Source: JACZQZ01 sp046756945
GTDB lineage: Bacteria; Pseudomonadota; Alphaproteobacteria; Rhodospirillales; 2-02-FULL-58-16
Assembly: GCA_046756945.1 (NCBI GenBank)
Contig: JBHHXI010000014.1
Coordinates: 1 to 32,909 of the forward strand
Direction of reading: 5' to 3'
DNA length: 32,909 bases
This document shows, one piece after another, positions 17,986 through 25,146 of this stretch; within the stretch, counting starts at the first letter, position 1; each line of letters opens with the position of its first letter. The position numbers were made by a program, and so were the translations under genes. Under the pieces are notes generated by a model, which was given only the letters and a program-made list of their open reading frames with translations, ran no database searches and had not been told where the DNA came from.

Positions 17986-18072
17986 CCCCAAGCTTTTCGA
18001 ATTTACCCCCCCGAGCCAGGGTAGGATATGCCTTGGCCCGTAAAGGCGTCAACCGCGGTCCCTGCCCCAGGC

Positions 18073-18100
18073 CCCTCTATGATCCTATCACGATAGAGGG
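18073..18100. promoter_or_regulatory. Nested palindrome between the zapA and gap transcription units
   Basis: CCCTCTAT (18073–18080) and ATAGAGGG (18093–18100) form a perfect 8-bp inverted repeat. A second perfect palindrome, CTATC-AC-GATAG (18085–18096), overlaps its right arm. It sits in the 278-bp divergent gap between the zapA operon and gap. It could be an operator for either unit. Confidence 0.4.
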
Positions 18101-18120
18101 TACAAGCGCGCAAAAATCCC

Positions 18121-18139
18121 ATTGACGGAAACCGCCAAT
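18121..18139 (+). promoter_or_regulatory. Imperfect dyad with −35-like TTGACG upstream of gap
   Basis: ATTGACGG-AAA-CCGCCAAT is a 19-bp near-palindrome with one mismatch per arm. It includes TTGACG, a plausible −35, but no good −10 follows at 16–18 bases. It might bind a regulator of gap. The remainder of the gap up to 18263 shows only a good ribosome site (CGGAGG) before gap. Confidence 0.3.
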
Positions 18140-18263
18140 CGGTCGATGTTGCCGCGCACGGAAATCGCGCCGGCCCTCACGCGACTGGGAACGCGATGAC
18201 GGCCGGCGGAACCCTGCATCACGATCATACAGGCGTTCGTTTTTTATTGCCACGGAGGATGGA

Positions 18264-19271
<1,008 letters not shown>

Positions 19272-19293
19272 GCGCGCCGTCGCCGGTGCGCGG

Positions 19294-19322
19294 GCGGGGT
19301 CTTCGGACCCCGCTTTGTGATT
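19294..19322 (+). terminator. Terminator of gap
   Basis: GCGGGGTC (19294–19301) and GACCCCGC (19306–19313) form a perfect 8-bp stem closed by a TTCG tetraloop, followed by TTTGTGATTT. It lies 22 bp after the gap stop. The interrupted T tract makes it slightly weaker than ideal. Confidence 0.85.
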
Positions 19323-19356
19323 TCGCGCCACGGGAAGGTGTGGAGTACTAGCGGAC

Positions 19357-19770
19357 ATGAGGGGCCGGGCCATCATCGTCCACAGTCTGGACCACGCCAA
19401 GGCGGCCCTGTCGGCGGCCGCCGAACTGGGCGTGCCGGTGACGTTGCTGAGCGCCCCCGGCGCCGCCGCCTATCTGGGCGCCGCCGTGTTCCGCGACATG
19501 ATCGCCGAGGCCGCCCGCGTCTACCCCCGGGTGGCGCTGACGGCGGTGCTCGACTGCGGCGACAACCCCGGCCTGGCGCTCAACGCCCTGCGCCGGGGAA
19601 TCAAGGTGGTGCGGCTGGAGGCCACCGCCGATGTCCGGTCCAGGGTCGCCGACATCGCCGGCCAGTTGGGCGCCGCCCTGGACGACGACGGCGATGGGGC
19701 ACTGGACCTTCTCGATTCCGCCGATTTCCGCGGCGCCTGCCTGGACTGGCTGGCCGCCACCGGCTGTTGA
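19357..19770 (+). CDS. Conserved hypothetical protein between gap and thiE
   Basis: This 137-aa protein of unknown function has no signal peptide. It has alternating alpha/beta character: RAIIVHSLDHAKAALSAAAELG, then VPVTLLSAPGAAAYLGAAVF, VALTAVLDCGDNPGLALNALR, IKVVRLEA, and an acidic tail region DDDGDGALDLLDSADFRGA. The DCGDNPG motif and repeated strand–helix units suggest a small Rossmann-like or flavodoxin-like fold, but no catalytic signature is recognised. Codon third positions are strongly GC, as in the neighbours. It starts after the gap terminator and ends 61 bp before thiE. Proteins of this type are, as I recall, found beside fba/thiE in Rhodospirillales. Confidence 0.75.
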   Translation: MRGRAIIVHSLDHAKAALSAAAELGVPVTLLSAPGAAAYLGAAVFRDMIAEAARVYPRVALTAVLDCGDNPGLALNALRRGIKVVRLEATADVRSRVADIAGQLGAALDDDGDGALDLLDSADFRGACLDWLAATGC

Positions 19771-19831
19771 AAATTACCGACCGCCGGTCTATGGGAAGGG
19801 ACACACGCTTCGAGAGCTTCGAGCCAAAGTC

Positions 19832-20494
19832 ATGACCGGGGATTCGCGCGCGCCCGTCTGCCGTCTCTACCTGATCACGCCGCCCGGACTTCGGTCCCTG
19901 GACCCGGCGGCGTTTGCCGACGTGCTTGCGGCGGCGCTTGACGCCGGGGACGTGGCCTCGGTTCAACTGCGCCTGAAAGAGGCGGACGACGATTTCATCC
20001 GCCGCGCCGCCGAGGTGCTGCGCCCCGTGGCCCAGGACCGCGACGTGGCGTTCATCCTGAACGACCGTGCCGACCTGGCGGCGGAGCTGGACTGTGACGG
20101 CGTCCACATCGGCCAGGAGGACGTATCGTACAGAGAGGCGCGCGCCGCCGTCGGCGCCGACGCCGTCGTCGGCGTGACCTGCCACGATTCCCGCGACCTG
20201 GCCATCGTGGCGGCGGATAAAGGCGCCGACTACGTGGCGTTCGGCGCCTTCTTTCCCACCGAAACCAAACGGCCGAAGACCCGGGCCGCGCCCGAAATCC
20301 TGGAATGGTGGAACGAGGTCGCCATCGTGCCTTCGGTGGCCATCGGCGGAATCACGCCCGAGAACTGCGCCCCGCTGGTGCGCGCCGGCGCCGACTTCCT
20401 GGCCGCCGCCGCCGGCGTCTGGGACCACGCCGAAGGCCCCGCCGCGGCGGTGAAGGCGTTCAATCGGGCCATCGCACGGGCCGCCACGGACTGA
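19832..20494 (+). CDS. thiE: Thiamine phosphate synthase ThiE
   Basis: ThiE couples HMP-PP with hydroxyethylthiazole phosphate to give thiamine phosphate. The 220-aa TIM-barrel protein contains RLYLITPP at the N-terminus, VQLRLKEADDDF in the position of the usual QLR-K motif, and FILNDRADLAAELDCDGVHIGQED. GVTCHDSRD, YVAFGAFFPTETK and VAIGGITPENC follow. These cover the pyrophosphate, magnesium and phosphate sites. The ATG at 19832 gives normal length; an open frame upstream overlaps the preceding gene. Many related genomes have a second thiE elsewhere, so this copy might be a paralogue. The thiD product at the other end of the window supplies its substrate. Confidence 0.9.
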   Translation: MTGDSRAPVCRLYLITPPGLRSLDPAAFADVLAAALDAGDVASVQLRLKEADDDFIRRAAEVLRPVAQDRDVAFILNDRADLAAELDCDGVHIGQEDVSYREARAAVGADAVVGVTCHDSRDLAIVAADKGADYVAFGAFFPTETKRPKTRAAPEILEWWNEVAIVPSVAIGGITPENCAPLVRAGADFLAAAAGVWDHAEGPAAAVKAFNRAIARAATD

Positions 20495-20496
20495 GA

Positions 20497-20910
20497 TCAG
20501 ACGGCGGCAAGCAGAGAAACGCCACACCGCCGCGCCGCCTTGCCAAGCGCCCGGTCCCGGGTCGCCAGGGGAATTCCTTCGCGCATGGCCAGCGCCAGAT
20601 ACGCGGCATCGTAAGCCGACAAACCTTGCTCCCGGGCCAAGGCAAGCAGGTGGGACGAATCCGGTGTCGCGCTGTCCACCACGATGGGCAGGGCGCCGAC
20701 GAGTTCCAGAAACCGGGCGGAATCGGATTTGCGCAGCCGCCGGCGGCGTTCGGCGACGACCAGCACGTTGGCGATTTCCAACGGCCACAGGGGTGGAACC
20801 AGGGCGGTTTCCTCCACCAACCTGTCCAGCACCCCGTCGGCATAGCGGTCGGCTTCGTCTTCGAAGCACCACGCCATCCCCACCGAACAGTCGAGGACGA
20901 AAGCGCTCAT
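20497..20910 (-). CDS. VapC-type PIN-domain toxin
   Basis: This 137-aa PIN-domain ribonuclease is predicted to cleave RNA and inhibit translation when free of antitoxin. The metal-binding acids are present: Asp7 (AFVLDCSVGMAW), Glu45 (PLEIANVL), Asp101 (SAYDAAYLALA) and Asp119 (LATRDRAL). The start overlaps the antitoxin stop as ATGA, standard for a TA pair. The stop lies 2 bp beyond the convergent thiE stop, so the cassette is tightly packed against thiE. No transposon traces surround it, but such pairs are frequently horizontally acquired. Confidence 0.93.
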   Translation of the reverse strand: MSAFVLDCSVGMAWCFEDEADRYADGVLDRLVEETALVPPLWPLEIANVLVVAERRRRLRKSDSARFLELVGALPIVVDSATPDSSHLLALAREQGLSAYDAAYLALAMREGIPLATRDRALGKAARRCGVSLLAAV

Positions 20911-21146
20911 CGCCGCCCTTCGCGAATGAGATCGCCGAGGGAAAGCCCGTCCAGTCGCATCCCCCGCCGGAAGTGGCGCAACGCGGACACGGTATCCGCC
21001 ACCGGACGGCCGGCCGAGCGCTCCACGGGCACGAGCATGGCCACGGAAACCCCGTGCTTGGTGATGGTAATCCGCTCGCCGCGCCGGACCTTCTCCAGCA
21101 GGCGGGGAAGATGGGTCTTCGCCTCGTAGGCGCCAACTTTCGTCAT
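20907..21146 (-). CDS. Phd/YefM-type antitoxin partner of VapC
   Basis: This 79-aa protein begins MTKVGAYEAKTHLPRLLEKV, followed by RGERITITKHGVSVAMLVPV. That is the Phd/YefM (prevent-host-death) antitoxin fold, which binds operator DNA as a dimer. A C-terminal segment (RHFRRGMRLDGLSLGDLIREGRR) would wrap the toxin. A GTG two codons upstream is an alternative start. It probably represses its own operon through the palindrome at 21166–21186. Confidence 0.92.
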   Translation of the reverse strand: MTKVGAYEAKTHLPRLLEKVRRGERITITKHGVSVAMLVPVERSAGRPVADTVSALRHFRRGMRLDGLSLGDLIREGRR

Positions 21147-21165
21147 ACCCACCGGCCCTATTCAC

Positions 21166-21186
21166 ACTGGTCTTAGACCAGTCTAA
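21166..21186. promoter_or_regulatory. Palindromic operator of the toxin–antitoxin operon
   Basis: ACTGGTCT-T-AGACCAGT (21166–21182) is a perfect palindrome around one central base. It overlaps a second perfect palindrome, TTAGAC-CA-GTCTAA (21173–21186). It begins 20 bp upstream of the antitoxin ATG, where a promoter should be. Antitoxin dimers typically bind such sites, and overlapping sites suggest cooperative or conditional binding. Confidence 0.75.
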
Positions 21187-21295
21187 ACCAATTGAACGGC
21201 ACGATCAAGGCCCCGCCGCAGCGGTAATGGCGTTCGACGAGGCCATCCCAAGGGCCGCCACGCGGTGAGTCCGGCAAGCCGAAACCGGATGTCAT

Positions 21296-21301
21296 ATAAT
21301 A
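21296..21301 (+). promoter_or_regulatory. TATAAT −10 element upstream of efp
   Basis: A perfect TATAAT lies 134 bp before the efp ATG in the 288-bp gap after the antitoxin gene. No matching −35 is found at 16–18 bases upstream, so this is suggestive only. The rest of that gap holds the antitoxin operator and GC-rich sequence with no other gene seen. Confidence 0.35.
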
Positions 21302-21423
21302 AAGTCGCACTGTCCGTGACCTCCCGCGTCACCTCCCTGTATTTGGCCCCTCCCCTTCCCGTTGCCTCGGGCGGGGCAAGCTGTTAGGTTCCGCGCCGCG
21401 ACATTCAGCGGCCATTCCAAAGC

Positions 21424-21438
21424 ATGACGGCACCATGA
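21424..21438 (+). promoter_or_regulatory. Four-codon upstream ORF overlapping the efp start
   Basis: ATG-ACG-GCA-CCA-TGA encodes Met-Thr-Ala-Pro and its stop overlaps the efp ATG (ATGA). There is no obvious ribosome site for either start. The Pro-stop ending before an EF-P gene invites the idea of feedback, but it could be chance. Confidence 0.2.
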
Positions 21439-22004
21439 AAATCAGCGGCAACGCCATCCGTCCGGGCATGGTGATCGAACACCAGGGACGCCTGTGGCGG
21501 GCGGTCAAGATCCAGCACACCCAGCCCGGCAAGGGCGGAGCGTACCTGCAGGTGGAGTTGAAGGACATCCGCGGCGGGACCAAGCTCAACGAACGGTTCC
21601 GCTCGTCCGAGACCGTCGAGCGGGCGCGCCTGGATCAGAAGCAATACCAGTTTCTGTACGCCGACGGCGACATGTACACCTTCATGGACAACGAGACCTA
21701 CGACCAGATCACCCTGGAAAAAGACCTGATCGGCGAGGACCAGGTGGCCTTTCTCCAGGAAAACATGACGGTCACCATCGAGAGCCATGAAGACCGGCCC
21801 ATCGGGATACAGCTTCCCGACACGGTGGTCCTCAAGGTCAGCGAGGCGGACGCGGTGGTCAAGCGGCAGACGGCGTCCTCGTCGTACAAGCCGGCGCTGC
21901 TGGAGAACGGCATGCGCATCATGGTGCCCCCGCACGTGGAGGCGGGCACGCGGGTGGTGGTCAACACCGCCGAGCGCTCCTACGTGGAACGGGCCAAGGA
22001 CTAA
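21435..22004 (+). CDS. efp: Translation elongation factor P
   Basis: EF-P relieves ribosome stalling at polyproline stretches. The 189-aa protein has the three-beta-domain pattern. It contains KISGNAIRPGMVIEHQGRLW, the modification loop HTQPGKGGAYLQV with Lys33 equivalent to the beta-lysylated Lys34 of E. coli EF-P, and TFMDNETYDQITL. The C-terminal KPALLENGMRIMVPPHVEAGTRVVVNT ends the protein. A Lys in the loop points to the EpmA/EpmB type of modification rather than Arg rhamnosylation. Several very proline-rich proteins occur in this window (TolA, the OmpA-like protein at 22948), which would need it. It is followed at 7 bp by the inositol-phosphatase gene. Confidence 0.97.
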   Translation: MKISGNAIRPGMVIEHQGRLWRAVKIQHTQPGKGGAYLQVELKDIRGGTKLNERFRSSETVERARLDQKQYQFLYADGDMYTFMDNETYDQITLEKDLIGEDQVAFLQENMTVTIESHEDRPIGIQLPDTVVLKVSEADAVVKRQTASSSYKPALLENGMRIMVPPHVEAGTRVVVNTAERSYVERAKD

Positions 22005-22011
22005 CGCCGCC

Positions 22012-22821
22012 ATGGCCCACCCCCGCTCCGCCCTTCTCAACGTCATGGTTGCGGCGGCGCGAAAGGCGTCACGGAAGCTGGTGCGTGACTTCGGCGAGGT
22101 CGAGCACCTGCAGGTGTCGAAAAAAGGCCCCGCCGATTTCGTCAGCACCGCCGACACGACGGCCGAGAAAACCCTGTGCGCCGCCCTTCGCAAGGCGCGG
22201 CCCCGCTATGGCTTCCTCACCGAGGAAGAGGGCGCCATTCCCGGCGCCGACACGTCCAACCGCTGGATCATCGATCCCCTGGACGGCACCACGAATTTTC
22301 TGCACGGCCTTCCCCACTTCGCCATCTCCCTTGCCCTGGAGCGCGACGGCGAGCCCATCGCCGGCGTCATCTACGCGCCGGCGTACGACGAAATGTTCTG
22401 GGCCGAAAAAGGGGCCGGGGCCCACCTCAACGGACGCCGCCTGCGGGTGTCCGCCCGGCGGCGGCCCGAGGATTCGCTGTTTGTCGCGGGCATCCCTTTT
22501 CGGCGCCGGGACGACCATCCGCTGTTCCTGCGCCAGCTGGCGGCGGTGATGGCGGTCTCCGCCGGGGTGCGGCGCTCGGGATCGGCGGCGCTGGATCTGG
22601 CCTACGTGGCGGCCGGACGCTACGACGGATTCTGGGAGACCGGCCTCCATGCGTGGGACATCGCCGCGGGCATGGTGCTGGTGCGCGAGGCCGGCGGCGA
22701 CGTCAGCGAAATCGACGGCGGCCGCAACATGCTGAGCAGCGGCAACGTCCTGGCCGCCACCCATCCTCTCCACGCAACCCTGGTAAAGATTCTTCGTGAA
22801 GCCGCCATGGAAAAGTCATAA
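22012..22821 (+). CDS. suhB: Inositol monophosphatase family protein (SuhB-like)
   Basis: This 269-aa protein belongs to the Li+-sensitive Mg2+-dependent phosphatase superfamily. The metal site is complete: GFLTEEEG, WIIDPLDGTTNFLHGLPHF and the C-terminal HAWDIAAGMVLVREAGGDV. Substrates in this family include inositol-1-phosphate; in E. coli SuhB also joins the rRNA antitermination complex. The start is 7 bp after efp and likely co-transcribed; efp–suhB pairing is common in alphaproteobacteria. An open frame upstream to 21787 is a shadow of efp. The symbol is assigned by family resemblance. Confidence 0.93.
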   Translation: MAHPRSALLNVMVAAARKASRKLVRDFGEVEHLQVSKKGPADFVSTADTTAEKTLCAALRKARPRYGFLTEEEGAIPGADTSNRWIIDPLDGTTNFLHGLPHFAISLALERDGEPIAGVIYAPAYDEMFWAEKGAGAHLNGRRLRVSARRRPEDSLFVAGIPFRRRDDHPLFLRQLAAVMAVSAGVRRSGSAALDLAYVAAGRYDGFWETGLHAWDIAAGMVLVREAGGDVSEIDGGRNMLSSGNVLAATHPLHATLVKILREAAMEKS

Positions 22822-22947
22822 TAAGGTGCTCTACACCTTCACGATTCCAGTGCGGCAAACCGGTTGTATGCGGACCGCCCCTTGGCTATGGTGATTCCGG
22901 CGACCGAACGGGCAACGGACCATTGGCGGCCTCACGGTGACAGGTCC

Positions 22948-23940
22948 ATGAACATCCTCCGACGCATCACCGGCGCGGTTCTGTACGCGCTGATTCTTGC
23001 CGGCGCCGGAGCCCTGGCCCCCGCCGGGGCGCAGGTGAACACGGGCGATTCCAACGTCGTCGTCGACCTTAGCGTGCTCGGGGATGCCGGGTACGGCGCG
23101 GCCCCGGTCTACGCGCCGGCGGCGCCGGTCTATATGCCGGCGTCACCGATCGGCCGCCGTCTGCTCATGCCGGGAGCGAAAAATCCGGTTTCCCGCCTTC
23201 ACGTCCCGCCGGTGCGCGGCAAAAAGGCCAAGATCAGGCGCAAGGCCAGGGCGACGACGCTTCCCGCCAAGCGCAAACGCAGGGTCGCCGCCCGCCCCGC
23301 CATGCCGAAAAAGGCCCCCCCCGCGCCGCCGCCGGCCAAGGCTCCGAAGAAGCCGCCGGTGACCGTCTCGGCGGTCCCGGCCCCGGTGATCGCGCCGCCG
23401 CCGCCACCGGCCCGGCCCGCCCCGGTCAAGAAGGTCAAACCCGCCCCGGCCGCCAAGCCGATGGCGCCGCCAAGCGCGGTCCTGACGCCGCCACCGCCGC
23501 CACCGCCGCCGTCGATGATGGCGGAGACAGCGGCGAAGACGGAAAAGACGCCGGCCGCGCGGCCCGGAGGGAAACCGAAGGCCCCGGAAAAGGCCGCGTT
23601 GCCGCCCGCCGGGACAGCCCTGGCACCGGGCCGCGCCATGCAGATTTTGTTCAAGCCGACGGCATCGAAACTGCCGGACACGGCGAAAGCGGGCCTCAAG
23701 ACCCTGGCCGCCAGGCTGAAGGAGCAGTCGGCCCTGCGCCTGCAGCTCATGGCCTATGCGGGAGGGGAGGCCCTTTCCTCCGGCAAGGCCCGGCGCTTGT
23801 CGCTCTCGCGCGCCTTGTCGGTTCGCTCCTACCTTATCGAGAACGGTGTGCGCAGCACTCGGATCGACGTGCGCGCCCTTGGCAACAAGACAGCGGAAGA
23901 ACCGCTGAACCGGGTCGACGTGACCGTCGCCGAGCGATAA
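22948..23940 (+). CDS. Secreted Pro/Lys-rich protein with C-terminal OmpA-like domain
   Basis: This 330-aa protein has a Sec signal peptide (basic start, hydrophobic 11–24, likely cleavage after PAGA at about 28). A tyrosine/alanine/proline segment follows (VYAPAAPVYMPASP). A long linker of about 130 residues is rich in Lys-Arg and polyproline, and an OmpA-like domain ends the protein (about 230–330). The domain retains LSLSRALSVRSYLIENGV and RIDVRALG. It lacks the usual Asp of the GHTD motif (AYAGGEAL instead), so peptidoglycan binding is uncertain. A start at 22864 is open but has no signal sequence. The gene is 44 bp upstream of the MotA-like gene and probably forms one unit with it. Confidence 0.82.
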   Translation: MNILRRITGAVLYALILAGAGALAPAGAQVNTGDSNVVVDLSVLGDAGYGAAPVYAPAAPVYMPASPIGRRLLMPGAKNPVSRLHVPPVRGKKAKIRRKARATTLPAKRKRRVAARPAMPKKAPPAPPPAKAPKKPPVTVSAVPAPVIAPPPPPARPAPVKKVKPAPAAKPMAPPSAVLTPPPPPPPPSMMAETAAKTEKTPAARPGGKPKAPEKAALPPAGTALAPGRAMQILFKPTASKLPDTAKAGLKTLAARLKEQSALRLQLMAYAGGEALSSGKARRLSLSRALSVRSYLIENGVRSTRIDVRALGNKTAEEPLNRVDVTVAER

Positions 23941-23984
23941 TGCGCGCACCCGCGTCTGTGTAAGTTCTGGAGACTCCCCCCGCC

Positions 23985-25127
23985 ATGGCCCGGTCGCGAC
24001 GTTTCCTCGTCCGGATGATTCTTTTCCTGGTCGCGGTGCTCGTCGTGCTCGCTGTCCTGTTCCCTCAACTGCAGGCCGCCTTCATGGCCAACGTGCCCCT
24101 GAACGGGTTGATCCTGGGGGTTTTGCTGCTCGGCATTATTTACAATTTCCGCCAGGTGACGATGCTCAATCCCGAGATCGCCTGGATCGAGAGCTTCCGC
24201 TATAACCAACCGACGCTCTCCCAGCCGAAGGCGCCGAAGCTTCTGGCGCCGATGGCGACCATGCTGGGCGAACGCAAGGACCGCCTGAGCCTTTCGGCGT
24301 TGTCCATGCGCTCGCTGTTGGACGGTATCCAGGCACGCCTGGACGAATCCCGCGACATCTCGCGCTACATCATCGGCCTGCTCATCTTCCTCGGGCTGCT
24401 GGGAACTTTTTGGGGCCTTCTCGACACGGTGGCGTCCATCCGCGGCGTCATCTCCAGCCTGTCCATCGCCAGCGGCGACGCGAGCACCGTTTTCAGAGAC
24501 CTGAAAAGCGGCCTGAATGCGCCTCTCTCGGGCATGGGCACGGCGTTCAGCTCGTCACTCTTCGGACTCGGGGGCTCCCTGGTACTGGGCTTCCTGGACC
24601 TGCAGGGAGGCCAGGCCCAGAACCATTTTTTCAACCAGCTCGAGGACTGGCTGTCCAGCCTGACGCGGCTCTCCAGCGGCGTCCTTCCCGGCGACGGCGA
24701 CCAGGGTGTCCCGGCCTATGTGCAGGCGCTTCTCGAGCAGACGGCGGAGAGCCTGGAAAACCTGCAGATCACGCTGGCCCGGGGCGAGGAAGGCCGCATT
24801 TCCTCCACCACCAACATGGTCGTGCTGGTGGAGAAGCTGGGAACCCTCACCGATCACATGCAGACCGAACAGGCCCTGATGATTCAACTGGCCGAAAGCC
24901 AGACGGAGCTCAAGAACATTCTGGCCCGGCTCGCCGATCGTGTCGGACACTCCGCGGCGGGCATGGACGAGGCGACGCGCACCCACATCCGCAACCTCGA
25001 CGTTTACGTGGCGCGGCTTCTCGAAGAGCTCAGCACCGGCCGTGACGACATCATCCATCAGGTGCGCAACGAGATAAAACTGCTGGCCCGTACCATCGCG
25101 GCCATCGCCGAAGAGGCCGAACGGTAA
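23985..25127 (+). CDS. MotA/TolQ/ExbB-like proton channel protein with long C-terminal tail
   Basis: This 380-aa inner-membrane protein has four predicted helices at about 9–27, 38–54, 128–150 and 184–204. The signature stretch around residues 130–150 (LIFLGLLGTFWGLLDTV) and LNAPLSGMGTAFSSSLFGLG (178–197) matches the MotA/TolQ/ExbB channel core. The C-terminal 140 residues are a charged, probably coiled-coil cytoplasmic tail, absent from TolQ. It is not flagellar MotA: no flagellar genes are nearby and the tail differs. A 19-bp gap leads to the MotB-like gene, indicating a stator-type pair. In architecture it recalls ZorA and similar stator-like proteins, but the function is unknown. Confidence 0.88.
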   Translation: MARSRRFLVRMILFLVAVLVVLAVLFPQLQAAFMANVPLNGLILGVLLLGIIYNFRQVTMLNPEIAWIESFRYNQPTLSQPKAPKLLAPMATMLGERKDRLSLSALSMRSLLDGIQARLDESRDISRYIIGLLIFLGLLGTFWGLLDTVASIRGVISSLSIASGDASTVFRDLKSGLNAPLSGMGTAFSSSLFGLGGSLVLGFLDLQGGQAQNHFFNQLEDWLSSLTRLSSGVLPGDGDQGVPAYVQALLEQTAESLENLQITLARGEEGRISSTTNMVVLVEKLGTLTDHMQTEQALMIQLAESQTELKNILARLADRVGHSAAGMDEATRTHIRNLDVYVARLLEELSTGRDDIIHQVRNEIKLLARTIAAIAEEAER

Positions 25128-25146
25128 GCGGGGATTCCGGAAAGCA

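Noticed and set aside
22822..22863. AAGGTG/CACCTT hairpin after the inositol phosphatase gene as a terminator
   Set aside because: The stem is only six pairs and no T tract follows on the plus strand.
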